Assembly: GCA_035266865.1 (NCBI GenBank)
Contig: DATFMR010000141.1
Span: 41,079-105,078, forward strand
DNA from: JAKAGZ01 sp035266865
GTDB lineage: Bacteria; Bacteroidota; Ignavibacteria; Ignavibacteriales; Ignavibacteriaceae
Length of the DNA: 64,000 nucleotides
Direction of reading: 5' to 3'
The notes under the pieces were generated by a model. That model searched no databases and was not told the DNA's origin. It saw only the letters and a program-made list of their open reading frames with translations. This document shows positions 33,991 through 43,871 of this stretch, one piece after another. Numbering within the stretch: the stretch's first letter is position 1; each line of letters opens with the position of its first letter. Made by a program: the position numbers and the translations under genes.

Positions 33991-34242
33991 ATTTACGAGT
34001 CAAAAGTCATAGTCCTGTTGCAAGTGGAACAATAGCTAGTAGTGAGAATATAGTACCTTGTACCTGAATTGATTAGAATAAAATTTATTGTGTAAAATAT
34101 TATTCCATCTTTTTTCTGAACAGAATTTGGTGATATACAATTTTACACTGCTAAACAAGACTAATTCCATTGTTTTCAGGTTAATCGTTACTAATTTTGT
34201 GTCAAAATCAAAGTAAGTTTAACCTGGCTTGAATTTATTAAA
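33991..34242. other. Spacer before hybrid kinase
   Basis: A 252-base AT-rich gap with no ORF or hairpin of note. It probably holds the kinase promoter, since no ribosome binding site or overlap links the two genes. Confidence 0.3.
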
Positions 34243-37200
34243 TTGTTTGAGGAATATTTGGATTCGCAAAATAAATCAAATAGTAATTTATTTGAAGCAT
34301 TGAGCCAGCATATTAAAGACCCCCTTATTGTGATGGATCTTAATTGGAATATTTTGTTCTTTAATAATACTGCATCAGAATTTCTTAATTTAACTGAGAA
34401 AAATGAAAATTTCCTAAAATTTTTGGATGCAGAGAACGGGGAACAAATAAAAAATCAGGTTGAAAAAACAGCACCCTCTTCACTTCCAATAAGTCTTAAT
34501 ACAACTCTAATTACTAAATCTGGAGAAGAAACTGAGATAAACTTATCCATAAATTCTTACCAGGAAAATGGCGATAAATATATATTCTGCAGGATAAAAA
34601 TAGATGATAATAAGATAATCCTTGGGGGTAAAACAGAAATTGTTGTTGGTAAGAATGAATTAAAAGATAGAATTAAGGATGAAGAAATCTTAAATATTAT
34701 CGATGAAATAAAATCTCAATATCCATTCTCCCTGATTGGGAAGGAAAAAATTCGGAAGTTAATAGATAATCTAAATTGCCTGTTTTGGATAGAAGATGCC
34801 TATGGTAAATATCAATTGATAAATAATAAAATGGCAGAAAACCTGGGATATGAAACATCAAAAATTGAAGGAAAAAATGTTGTTTCTTTCCTCCCTTCAC
34901 ATCTTTCAGATTTTTATAATTCTGTTGTTGCATTCATTAAGAAATCACTTAAATATATTATTATTGAAGGAATGCCGGTAGTTAATCATAAATCAGAGTT
35001 AAATTACCAAACTATAGAAATCCCATTAAGTGATGTTGACAAAAATGTAATAGCAATTATCGGATTTACTCAGGAAGTGAATTCTCAAATTACAGAGTTA
35101 GGTATTTCTGAATTTATGAATGCTAAAAAAAATTTGCTTCATTTCCTGCCTTTACCGGTTGCATTGATATGTAATGATGGAAATTTTAAGCAAACAACTG
35201 AAGAATTTCGTAAATTATTTGAAACAGAATTTCCGGATTTAAGAGGACTAAATTACAAACGTATTTTGTCCGAAGAAATTGTAACAAAAATTGATGGATT
35301 TTTAATTTCAGAATTGGATAATCTTGAATTTAATGTAAATAAGCAGCCCAAATTCAAGGAAAGTTTTTCAAGCGAATTAAATGTTAATCTTCAAAAAATT
35401 TTAAACGATAATTATGCGACAGAAGGATTTTCAATAATAATTATTAAAAAAGAAGAGAAAAGCGATCTTGATAAATTAATTACCGGAAGAGGCAAAATGT
35501 TTGATATTTTAATCGAAAATAATCCAGAACCGATTTTCATTTACGATAAGGAAAATTTGAAATTCTTGGAGGCAAATAATGCTGCTTTACAATTATACGG
35601 TTACAACAAGGATGAATTTCTTCAATTGGATCTAACCGATCTATATTCACCCGAGGATATTCAAACTTTAATCGATAGTTCAAAAGAAAGCGGCGAGAAG
35701 GGGGAATTTAGCGGTCCGATCAGGCATAAAAGAAAAGACGGCTCTACCGTATTTGTTGAAGTAAGCAGAATCGATTTAAAATATGAAGAGAAAGATGCAC
35801 TTTTTAACATAGTTAGAAATGTTTCTGAAAAGCTGGAACTGGAAAACAAAAATAAAACACTTGAATCTGTATTTCAGATAACGAATGACATGGTATTTCT
35901 AACAGATTCTGCAGGATTCATTACTTATGTAAATAAATCGGCTATTGAAACTCTTGGTTTTGAGGCCGATGATTTTGACCATAGTTCCTTTGCTTCTTTT
36001 GTAAAAGATGATTTAAGAGGCTCTATAAATTCAAATATTTTTGCAAAACGCGGAGAAGACATAATAAAAATGGATCTTGAGTTAAAAAGATCTGATGGTA
36101 GTTTAATAAATTCAAAAATTTCAGCCTCACCTGTAATTAATCACCTTGAAGAAATTGAATCATTCACTATTATTGGCAGGGAAATAATTCCCGCCGAGGT
36201 GCAGACAAAAGAAGTTGTTAAAGAGGTCGTAAAAGAAGTTGTTGTTGAAAAACCTGTTTATAAAGAAACCGAAATACCTGCGAATAATAATCCAGCATTT
36301 TTATCAAATTTTTTCCACGAAATTTTAACCCCTATAAACGTAATTTTGGGTTTTGTACAGGAACTAAAAGAAGGAATATCTGATCCAACTCCTGAACAAA
36401 ATGAATCGATTGATATTATCAGTCAGAATCGAGAACGACTATTAAATTCGATGAATTCCATTATCGAATACTCAAATATTGAGAGAAATAAAATTGAAAT
36501 AACCAAAAGGCAAATTCCAATTACAGAAATAATAGATCATTTACAGACTAATATTAATGAAATTACGGGATCTAATAAAACTGAATTTGAATACGGTAAG
36601 ATATCCTCTTCCTTAAAATTTACTTCTGATAAATCCAAATTTCAACATTTGGTGGGACTTCTATTAAAAATAAGTTCATTATCGACAAAAGAAAAAAAAA
36701 TATATTTCTCTGCATATCCACAATCTGATAAGGAGATGGTTTTATCATTTAAGGATAATTTTTCATTTATTTCAGATTATATGCTTAGAGTATTAAAAAG
36801 TATATTTTTATTCAATGAGGAGGAAGATTCAAAGGATTTTGGAATTTCTAAACTTACGCTGCGTCTAGCTAAATCTTTGCTCAAACTGCTTAGAGGGAAA
36901 TTTGAAGTCTTTGAGGAAGGTGGAAATAAAGCAGATTATGGTTTTATTTTTCCAATGGAACTATCAATATCTGATCAGGAAAAAACAGAAGAATCTATTG
37001 AAGCAAAAGAATTACCTGAATTAGAAGAAAAAGAAACAGTTGATGATGAGAATGTAAAGATTAAGGAAAAAGAAGAAAATAAACTAGATACAGTTGAGAA
37101 GATTACCGATGAAGAAATAATAACCGAACAAGATACAACGGAGGAAGATGTTAAAGCGCAGGAAGAAACTATATTACCTGATGAGGTTAATGAATATGAG

Positions 37201-37629
37201 GAAGAACCGGATACTTATGAAAGTGATTTAAATTCGTCCGGTAAATTAGAACTTTCCCGATTGAGATGTCTCTACATTGAAGATCAGGTTGATTCTCAAA
37301 TTTTGTTCAAAGTACAATTGAAAGAATTAAAAGAGATTAGATTTGCAGTAAGTTTTGAAGAAGCTTTGCCAATGCTGGATTCTGAAGATTTTGATTTTAT
37401 AGTAATGGATATTAATCTGCAGGGCGAATATAATGGAATAGATGCTTTGAAAATAATTCAAAAAATGCCCGGCTATGAAAACACTCCAATAATAGCAGCA
37501 ACCGCTTACGTTTTACCTGGAGATAAAGAAAAATTTATAGCTACCGGATTTAGTGACTTTATTAATAAACCAATTTTCAGGGAAAAGATGGTTATGTCTC
37601 TGGAAAAGATTTTTTCTATGCACGTTTAA
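34243..37629 (+). CDS. Multi-PAS hybrid histidine kinase with degenerate ATP-binding domain and C-terminal receiver
   Basis: 1128 residues, soluble, no transmembrane helix. Several PAS domains lie at about 20-130, 165-285, 430-545 and 550-665. The HisKA H-box is FFHEILTPINVILGF with His692. The HATPase region (about 770-900) lacks clear signatures: N-box is LLLKISSLST, G1 is SFKDNFSF, and G2 is DFGISKLTL. A long acidic linker (about 910-1005) leads to a receiver with acidic pocket IEDQ and Asp1056 (FIVMDINLQG). The kinase may not autophosphorylate alone. Start is TTG, forced because PAS 1 needs upstream residues. It follows the polysaccharide genes. Confidence 0.8.
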   Translation: MFEEYLDSQNKSNSNLFEALSQHIKDPLIVMDLNWNILFFNNTASEFLNLTEKNENFLKFLDAENGEQIKNQVEKTAPSSLPISLNTTLITKSGEETEINLSINSYQENGDKYIFCRIKIDDNKIILGGKTEIVVGKNELKDRIKDEEILNIIDEIKSQYPFSLIGKEKIRKLIDNLNCLFWIEDAYGKYQLINNKMAENLGYETSKIEGKNVVSFLPSHLSDFYNSVVAFIKKSLKYIIIEGMPVVNHKSELNYQTIEIPLSDVDKNVIAIIGFTQEVNSQITELGISEFMNAKKNLLHFLPLPVALICNDGNFKQTTEEFRKLFETEFPDLRGLNYKRILSEEIVTKIDGFLISELDNLEFNVNKQPKFKESFSSELNVNLQKILNDNYATEGFSIIIIKKEEKSDLDKLITGRGKMFDILIENNPEPIFIYDKENLKFLEANNAALQLYGYNKDEFLQLDLTDLYSPEDIQTLIDSSKESGEKGEFSGPIRHKRKDGSTVFVEVSRIDLKYEEKDALFNIVRNVSEKLELENKNKTLESVFQITNDMVFLTDSAGFITYVNKSAIETLGFEADDFDHSSFASFVKDDLRGSINSNIFAKRGEDIIKMDLELKRSDGSLINSKISASPVINHLEEIESFTIIGREIIPAEVQTKEVVKEVVKEVVVEKPVYKETEIPANNNPAFLSNFFHEILTPINVILGFVQELKEGISDPTPEQNESIDIISQNRERLLNSMNSIIEYSNIERNKIEITKRQIPITEIIDHLQTNINEITGSNKTEFEYGKISSSLKFTSDKSKFQHLVGLLLKISSLSTKEKKIYFSAYPQSDKEMVLSFKDNFSFISDYMLRVLKSIFLFNEEEDSKDFGISKLTLRLAKSLLKLLRGKFEVFEEGGNKADYGFIFPMELSISDQEKTEESIEAKELPELEEKETVDDENVKIKEKEENKLDTVEKITDEEIITEQDTTEEDVKAQEETILPDEVNEYEEEPDTYESDLNSSGKLELSRLRCLYIEDQVDSQILFKVQLKELKEIRFAVSFEEALPMLDSEDFDFIVMDINLQGEYNGIDALKIIQKMPGYENTPIIAATAYVLPGDKEKFIATGFSDFINKPIFREKMVMSLEKIFSMHV

Positions 37630-37977
37630 TCAGCCCGGAGGCCAGTTCATTTGTCTGCCACCAAGCAAATGCATATGTAGATGGTTTACCTCTTGTCCTC
37701 CGTAATTTCCACAATTAAATACTAATCTGAACCCATCTTTTTCAATTCCCATTTTCTTTGCTATTTTGTTAGCAGCATCAAACATTTCACCAAGCATACC
37801 TGCATGCTCAAATCTTTTAAGATCTGTGACTTTATCAATTTCAGTCTTTGGGATTATTAAAATATGTACAGGGGCTTGTGGTTTTATATCTTTGAATGCT
37901 AACAACATCTCGGACTCATAAACTATATCTGCCGGAATTTCTTTACTGATTATTTTTGAGAATATTGTACTGCTCAT
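37630..37977 (-). CDS. HIT-family nucleotide hydrolase (HinT-like)
   Basis: A 115-residue cytoplasmic protein with the HIT motif HLHMHLLGG near the C-terminus and the N-terminal IFSKIISKEIPADIVYE pattern of HINT proteins. These hydrolyse aminoacyl-AMP and similar adenylates. Last gene of the minus-strand block; its start is one base after the NtrC-type gene's stop, so it is cotranscribed. Its length is right for the family. Confidence 0.95.
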   Translation of the reverse strand: MSSTIFSKIISKEIPADIVYESEMLLAFKDIKPQAPVHILIIPKTEIDKVTDLKRFEHAGMLGEMFDAANKIAKKMGIEKDGFRLVFNCGNYGGQEVNHLHMHLLGGRQMNWPPG

Positions 37978-37978
37978 T

Positions 37979-39334
37979 TTATTCTCCCTTTTCTATTTCA
38001 TATTTCTTCATTTTATTATAAAGATGACTTCTTTGAATTTCAAGAGCTTCTGCAGTCTTACTGATGTTCCAGTCATTTGACTTTAACTGTTTGAGAATAA
38101 AGGCTTTTTCAGCTCTTTCCTTAAATTCCTGGAAAGAATTACTTTCAGCAATAATATCTCCAACGGAAGATTTTCCGGAACTAAACAAAAACTCGATATC
38201 CTTTTTTGATATTTCTCTTTTGTCAACAATAATAATAATTCTCTCAATTATATTCCGGAGTTCTCTTACATTTCCACTCCACTGTTGTGCCTGCAATAGC
38301 CTGATTGCACCTTCATCAAACCTTAGCTGCAACTTTCTGTGTTTTGCTGCTATGTCTTTAACAAAATGTTCAACAAGGATTGGAATATCATCAACTCTTT
38401 CATTAAGCGGAGGAATTTGGATTGGAATAACATTCAGTCTGTGGAAAAGGTCTTCTCTAAAATTTCCTTTTTCAATCTCAGCCTTAAGATCTTTGTTTGT
38501 TGCAGAAAGAATCCTAACATCTATTACAATTTTTTTACCACTACCAACCCTTTCAATTTTACCATCTTCAATTGCCCGCAATACCTTTGCTTGGGCTTGC
38601 AAACTCATATCGCCAATTTCATCAAGAAAAATTGTCCCTTTGTCAGCAAGCTCAAATTTGCCGATTCTTTGTTGTGCTGCTCCGGTAAATGAACCTTTCT
38701 CATGTCCAAATAATTCAGATTCAATCAATTCATTTGGTATTGCTGCACAATTTACATCAACAAATGGTTTGTTTTTTCTTTCACTTTTCTCATGAAGCGC
38801 ACGAGCGACCAGTTCTTTGCCGGTTCCATTTTCACCGCTAATCAGAACTCTTGTATCCAGAGGGCCTACCTTTTCAATTGTTGCTAAAATATTTTGAATT
38901 GCTTTGCTTTTCCCCAAGATATTTCCATCACCCAAAAGCGACTTTTTAATTTCCTTATTTTCTTGTAATAAGTTGGTCTGATCAACTGCGTTCCTAGTAC
39001 TTATCAGTAATTTTTCACGATCTATAGGTTTTTCTACAAAATCGAAAGCCCCGAGTTTTGTTGCTTTGATTGCATTTTCAAGACTGCTGTGCGCTGAAAT
39101 TATAACAACCGAAAGAGTTGGGTTTTTCGCTTTAACTTTTTGAAGAACTTCAAAACCGTTCATCTCAGGCATTTGAATATCCAGAAGCAAAGCTGCATAA
39201 TTACTTTCATATGCTTTTGTTAAGCCCTCATTTGCAGTTGTAGAAAAGTCAACTTTGTATCCTTCATACTCAAGGATCATCATTATGCTTTCGCAAATTT
39301 CCTTTTCATCGTCTATAATTAATACTGAGTTCAT
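37979..39334 (-). CDS. NtrC-family sigma-54-dependent response regulator
   Basis: A 451-residue regulator in three parts. Receiver with Asp52 (LLLDIQMPE); AAA+ domain with Walker A GENGTGKE (167-174), sigma-54 contact loop GSFTGA (214-219, the variant form of GAFTGA) and Walker B DKGTIFLDEIGDM; C-terminal Fis-type helix-turn-helix (DWNISKTAEALEIQRSHLYN). It activates sigma-54 promoters after phosphorylation. No kinase is adjacent in this operon; the 34243 hybrid kinase is nearby but on the opposite strand. The start overlaps the upstream gene's stop by four bases. Confidence 0.95.
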   Translation of the reverse strand: MNSVLIIDDEKEICESIMMILEYEGYKVDFSTTANEGLTKAYESNYAALLLDIQMPEMNGFEVLQKVKAKNPTLSVVIISAHSSLENAIKATKLGAFDFVEKPIDREKLLISTRNAVDQTNLLQENKEIKKSLLGDGNILGKSKAIQNILATIEKVGPLDTRVLISGENGTGKELVARALHEKSERKNKPFVDVNCAAIPNELIESELFGHEKGSFTGAAQQRIGKFELADKGTIFLDEIGDMSLQAQAKVLRAIEDGKIERVGSGKKIVIDVRILSATNKDLKAEIEKGNFREDLFHRLNVIPIQIPPLNERVDDIPILVEHFVKDIAAKHRKLQLRFDEGAIRLLQAQQWSGNVRELRNIIERIIIIVDKREISKKDIEFLFSSGKSSVGDIIAESNSFQEFKERAEKAFILKQLKSNDWNISKTAEALEIQRSHLYNKMKKYEIEKGE

Positions 39335-39990
39335 GGTGTGAAAGTCAAATATTTTAAAGTGTGTAATAAAAAAACTTCGGATGGAAGGATTTCATGGTTA
39401 GTTTTCAGCAGCCTTCCGAACAAATTTCCCAATTTGTTAGTCATCATATCCCTGGGATCAGCTGACGACTGGATTTTAAATTTTTCTTCAAAAACCTCTA
39501 TAAAATAACCAATTAGATTACCTAAATCAAAGATATTGGAGCTGTAGGAAACATAAGCACTTCCGAAAAAATGGGCTAATTTATCTTTATCACCAAAGTT
39601 ATTAGTTGGTGAATCAATAAATAATGTTTTAGGAAGATTTTCATTTTTTTTGTCGAAAATCTGTTTCGATGCTGAAGTAAGGGGATAGTCAATTATAATA
39701 TTTAGTAGAGGAATTCTTATTGGTATTTTTCTATAGGGGACAAGTGCAAAAGTTAAAGTTAATAGGGCTTCAGAATAATCTCCATTTTTAAATTCAACTG
39801 CTCTAACAAAAATTGAATCCACAAGAGCCAGATCATCGTTGGATAATTGAAGTTTTTTGAAATAATCAGATGCAACAAATTCAGAAATGTAATTTACGCC
39901 TTTAGAAAGTTTACTTTGTTGGGAAAATGTGATCTGAGCGGATAAAAGTAATATCGTACAAACAATCAGTAATATAGTACGAAATTTCAT
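39331..39990 (-). CDS. Exported protein, unknown
   Basis: A 219-residue protein with a signal peptide (1-23, cleaved near TFSQ). The middle has a DKDKLAHFFGSAYVSY segment followed by two amphipathic helices, slightly like DUF2279/VanZ-type patterns, but no catalytic residues can be named. It overlaps the NtrC-type regulator by four bases, so the two are translationally coupled, an unusual pairing for an envelope protein and a transcription factor. Confidence 0.7.
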   Translation of the reverse strand: MKFRTILLIVCTILLLSAQITFSQQSKLSKGVNYISEFVASDYFKKLQLSNDDLALVDSIFVRAVEFKNGDYSEALLTLTFALVPYRKIPIRIPLLNIIIDYPLTSASKQIFDKKNENLPKTLFIDSPTNNFGDKDKLAHFFGSAYVSYSSNIFDLGNLIGYFIEVFEEKFKIQSSADPRDMMTNKLGNLFGRLLKTNHEILPSEVFLLHTLKYLTFTP

Positions 39991-40004
39991 TTTGTTGATT
40001 ACAA

Positions 40005-41660
40005 TTATGTTTGTATAATGCCGGGATTAAATCTCGGGATATCAGGATTATTATTTGCAACTTCAATAGCCATCGAAACATATTCCCGGGTAAGAGCTGG
40101 GTCAATTATTTCGTCAACCCACAATCTTGCTGCAGCATAAAGTGTGCTGCTTGCGTCATCATAAGATTTTTTTATTTCATCAAGTAATTTATTTTTATCT
40201 TCTTCTGAAAATTCCTTACCACTTTTTTGTGCCTGTTTTAATTTTATATCCAATAAAACACTGGATGCTTGTGATCCACCCATTACAGAAATTTTTGCAT
40301 TTGGATAGGCGAATATAAATCTTGGATCGTAAGCTTTCCCACACATAGCATAATTGCCCGCACCAAAACTATTTCCTACAATAATTGTAATCTTTGGTAC
40401 AGTGGAATTAGCAACTGCATTTACCATTTTAGCACCATCTTTTATAATTCCTCCGTGTTCAGCGCGACTGCCGACCATAAATCCTGTAACATCCTGCAAA
40501 AATAAAAGTGGAATTTTCTTCTGATTACAATTCATTATAAAACGTGTTGCTTTATCTGCACTGTCAGAATAAATTACACCACCTACCTGCATTTCACCTT
40601 TTTCAGTTTTTACAACACTTCGTTGATTAGCAACAATTCCAACCGCCCAGCCGTCAATTCTTGCATAACCAGTTATAATGGTCTTACCATATCCTGCTTT
40701 GTATTCATCGAGAGATGAATCATCAATAATTCTAGCTATAACATCATACATATCATAAGGCTTTATTGGATCTTCTGGCAATATGCTATAAATTTCTTTT
40801 GATGAAAAAAGTGAAGGATTACTTGCAAGCCTACTAAAACCAGCATTGCTTTTTTCTCCGGTTTTACCAACGAGGTTTCTGATCTGTGCAATACATTCAT
40901 CATCATTTTTCATTATGTAATCTGTAACACCTGAAATATTAGATTGAACTTTAGCTCCGCCTAAGCTTTCATTATCAATTACTTCTCCTATTGCTGCTCT
41001 GACAAGGTGTGAACCTGCAAGAAAGACCGACCCTTCACCTTCAACTATTAAAGCTTCATCGCTCATAATAGGAAGATAAGCTCCTCCTGCAACGCAAGGA
41101 CCCATTATTGCAGCTATCTGAGGAATTCCCATTGAAGACATTATAGCATTGTTTCTGAAAATTCTACCGAAATGTTCCTTGTCAGGGAATATTTCTTCCT
41201 GAAGGGGTAGAAATACTCCTGCACTGTCAACTAAATATATAATTGGTAATTTATTATCAATTGCTATTTCCTGAGCACGCAAATTTTTCTTTGCTGTGAT
41301 AGGAAACCAAGCTCCGGCCTTAACTGTTGCGTCATTTGCTACAATAACGTGATATTTATCATGAATTTTTCCAATTCCATAAACAGTTCCGGATGATGGG
41401 GCACCGCCATATTCTTCATACATTCCATAGGCAGCAAATGTACTAAGTTCATAAAATTCTTTTTCATTATCTATTAATTTATTTATTCTTTCTCTGGCAG
41501 TTAGTTTACCTTTAGCTTTATGTTTTTCAATTGATTTAGTCCCTCCACCAAGTTTTACCTTCTCTTTTTCACCATTCAATTTTCTCAAGAGATTTTTATA
41601 ATAATCTTCCCTTTTTAAAATGTTTTCATTCTCTTTTAATTTATTACCAATTTTTTTCAT
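40005..41660 (-). CDS. Acyl-CoA carboxylase carboxyltransferase (beta) subunit
   Basis: A 551-residue carboxyltransferase of the methylcrotonyl-/propionyl-CoA carboxylase type. The family features appear in order: GGGTKSIEKHKAKGKLTARERI, TVYGIGKI, the acyl-CoA-binding SAGVFLPLQEEIFPD with the oxyanion glycines in GPCVAGGAYLP, and the biotin-side VTGFMVGSRAEHGGI and NSFGAGNYAMCGKAYDPRF. It transfers CO2 from biotin on a separate alpha subunit, not in this window. Next to an acyl-CoA dehydrogenase and MeaB, it fits branched-chain amino acid or propionate breakdown. The exact acyl-CoA cannot be told. Confidence 0.93.
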   Translation of the reverse strand: MKKIGNKLKENENILKREDYYKNLLRKLNGEKEKVKLGGGTKSIEKHKAKGKLTARERINKLIDNEKEFYELSTFAAYGMYEEYGGAPSSGTVYGIGKIHDKYHVIVANDATVKAGAWFPITAKKNLRAQEIAIDNKLPIIYLVDSAGVFLPLQEEIFPDKEHFGRIFRNNAIMSSMGIPQIAAIMGPCVAGGAYLPIMSDEALIVEGEGSVFLAGSHLVRAAIGEVIDNESLGGAKVQSNISGVTDYIMKNDDECIAQIRNLVGKTGEKSNAGFSRLASNPSLFSSKEIYSILPEDPIKPYDMYDVIARIIDDSSLDEYKAGYGKTIITGYARIDGWAVGIVANQRSVVKTEKGEMQVGGVIYSDSADKATRFIMNCNQKKIPLLFLQDVTGFMVGSRAEHGGIIKDGAKMVNAVANSTVPKITIIVGNSFGAGNYAMCGKAYDPRFIFAYPNAKISVMGGSQASSVLLDIKLKQAQKSGKEFSEEDKNKLLDEIKKSYDDASSTLYAAARLWVDEIIDPALTREYVSMAIEVANNNPDIPRFNPGIIQT

Positions 41661-41698
41661 TTTCAGATTTCTGTTTTATAATTCAATAAAATTAGGTT

Positions 41699-42853
41699 CT
41701 AATCTTTTAATAAATCTCTTGCAATTACAATTCTTTGAATCTCTGAGGTTCCTTCTCCAATAGTTAATAATTTGACATCGCGATAAAACTTTTCAACAGG
41801 GTAATCCTTAATAAACCCGTACCCACCAAATATCTGCACTGCTTCATTTGCGGCTTTTTCAGCAATTTCACTTGCAAATAACTTAGCAGCCGCAGCTTCT
41901 TTAGTATTTGGTATTCCGTTGTCTTTCATTACTGCTGCACGGTAATTTAATAATCTGGCAGCTTCAACATTTGTAGACATGTCAGCCAATTTAAATTGTA
42001 TGGCCTGGAATTCAGAGAGATTTTTTCCAAATTGCTTTCTTTCATTTGAGTATTTAACTGCTGCATCCAGTGCACCTTGTGCTAGGCCAATACTCAAAGC
42101 GGCAATGGATATTCTTCCACCTTCAAGTATTTTCATCGCCTGGATAAAACCCTCACCTTCTTCACCTAATAGGTTATCTGCAGGCACTTTACAATTTTCA
42201 AATGTTAGCTGTGTTGTATCACTTGCACGCATTCCAAGTTTATTTTCTTTTTTGCCGACAATAAATCCTTCAAATCCTTTTTCCAATATGAAAGCCGATA
42301 TACCCTTTTTGCCTTTTGTTTTGTCGGTAATTGCCATTATTACAGCGGTTTCTCCTACTGTTCCGTGAGTGATAAATGTTTTACTTCCATTTAGAACGTA
42401 ATGGTCACCTTTTTTTTCTGCGTAGGATTTTAAACCACCTGCATCACTGCCTGAAACGGACTCTGTTAAACCCCAGGCGGCAATTTTTTTTCCGCTGGTC
42501 AAATCGGGTAAATATTTTTTCTTTTGTGCTTCATTCCCAAATCGATTTATGTGGTTTGATCCCAAACCATTATGCGCAGCAACAGAAAGTGAAATGGACG
42601 GATCAACTTTACCTAATTCTTCAATAATTGTTGCAAATTCTACATACCCAAGTCCGGCTCCTCCATACTCTTCAGGTATAAGAATTCCAAGAAATCCAAG
42701 TTCGCCAAGCTGGCGCATAATTTCCATAGGAAATTCCTGTGTTTCATCGAATTCCATTACTTTTGGTTTTATCACCTTTTCGGCAAAATCTTTAATCGTA
42801 TCTCTAATAATTGTCTGGTTTTCGTTTAATTCCGGTATAAAATTGTTTCCCAT
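41699..42853 (-). CDS. Acyl-CoA dehydrogenase
   Basis: A 384-residue FAD enzyme, normal for SCAD and related dehydrogenases. Features: RQLGELGFLGILIPEEYGGAG in parts, the FAD/substrate loop WGLTESVSGSDAGG, and the C-terminal LTIGEGTSEIQ, whose Glu is at the catalytic base position of short-chain enzymes. It sits 38 bases upstream of the carboxylase gene and follows MeaB. Together they suggest oxidation and carboxylation of a short branched acyl-CoA. Confidence 0.95.
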   Translation of the reverse strand: MGNNFIPELNENQTIIRDTIKDFAEKVIKPKVMEFDETQEFPMEIMRQLGELGFLGILIPEEYGGAGLGYVEFATIIEELGKVDPSISLSVAAHNGLGSNHINRFGNEAQKKKYLPDLTSGKKIAAWGLTESVSGSDAGGLKSYAEKKGDHYVLNGSKTFITHGTVGETAVIMAITDKTKGKKGISAFILEKGFEGFIVGKKENKLGMRASDTTQLTFENCKVPADNLLGEEGEGFIQAMKILEGGRISIAALSIGLAQGALDAAVKYSNERKQFGKNLSEFQAIQFKLADMSTNVEAARLLNYRAAVMKDNGIPNTKEAAAAKLFASEIAEKAANEAVQIFGGYGFIKDYPVEKFYRDVKLLTIGEGTSEIQRIVIARDLLKD

Positions 42854-42897
42854 TACTTCTCCTCTGGTTCTATTTCAATTAATAAATTGGAATATAA

Positions 42898-43854
42898 CTA
42901 AAGTTGATTCTTGAAATTCTCAAGAATTTCTTCAGCTATATGATATGGTGAATAATTCCCCGTGATTACTTTTTCTAATGACAAATTTAATGAATTTTCC
43001 CGTCCTTCACTCCATAATTCCTTACTTAATTTTTCTTCGACTATTTCTTTGATCCTGACCTTCATCCTTTTTTCACGATTAATTATGAATTTATTTGATT
43101 TTTTCAAATACTCATAATGTCTGTTGATTTCATCATTGATTTCAGGAATTCCCTTATTTTCTGAAGCTACAGATTTAATTATATTTGGCATCCAGGAATT
43201 TTCATCATGATCGCGCATGGAGAGAATTGTCTTTAAAGCAGCAGCAGCTTGTTGAGAGCCTGGTCTGTCACTTTTGTTAAGGACGAAAAAATCTGCTATT
43301 TCCATCAAACCTGCTTTCATTGCTTGTACGGCATCACCTGACTCAGGTACAAGAACAACAATAGTTGTATCAGCTGCCTGTGCAATGTCCAATTCTGATT
43401 GACCAACTCCGACAGTTTCCAACATTATAAAATCATATCCTGCAGCATCAAGAACATCTGCTGCATCAATTGCCTTCTTACTTAAACCACCCAAGCTTCC
43501 TCTTGTTGCCATGCTTCTTATAAAAACCCCTTTATCCTGTCCTATATCTGACATTCTTACACGGTCTCCAAGAAGAGCCCCGCCGGTAAACGGACTGGTA
43601 GGATCAACAGCAATAATTCCTACAGTTTTGTTCATATCTCGGAAAAATTTTGTAAGCTGGTTTGTAATTGTACTTTTTCCAGCTCCGGGAGGTCCTGTTA
43701 TCCCAATGCGATATGCATTCCCAACGTTTGGAAAAATTTGTTTTAAGAGTTCAGCCGAATCCTGATTATTTTTTTCTACAATTGAAATAGATCTAGCAAC
43801 TGATCTTCTATCATTATTAATTAATTTATCAAATAAAGTATTATCAAAAATCAT
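42898..43854 (-). CDS. meaB: MeaB/ArgK GTPase, methylmalonyl-CoA mutase chaperone
   Basis: A 318-residue G3E-type GTPase. P-loop GPPGAGKST (54-62), DPTSPFTGGALLGDRVRM (the MeaB signature), ETVGVGQSELDIA, and NKSD for guanine. MeaB loads and protects the adenosylcobalamin cofactor of methylmalonyl-CoA mutase. The mutase genes are not in the window, but the neighbouring carboxylase and acyl-CoA dehydrogenase agree with a propionate/branched-chain route. Confidence 0.95.
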   Translation of the reverse strand: MIFDNTLFDKLINNDRRSVARSISIVEKNNQDSAELLKQIFPNVGNAYRIGITGPPGAGKSTITNQLTKFFRDMNKTVGIIAVDPTSPFTGGALLGDRVRMSDIGQDKGVFIRSMATRGSLGGLSKKAIDAADVLDAAGYDFIMLETVGVGQSELDIAQAADTTIVVLVPESGDAVQAMKAGLMEIADFFVLNKSDRPGSQQAAAALKTILSMRDHDENSWMPNIIKSVASENKGIPEINDEINRHYEYLKKSNKFIINREKRMKVRIKEIVEEKLSKELWSEGRENSLNLSLEKVITGNYSPYHIAEEILENFKNQL

Positions 43855-43871
43855 TCTTTTTTTAAAAATTT

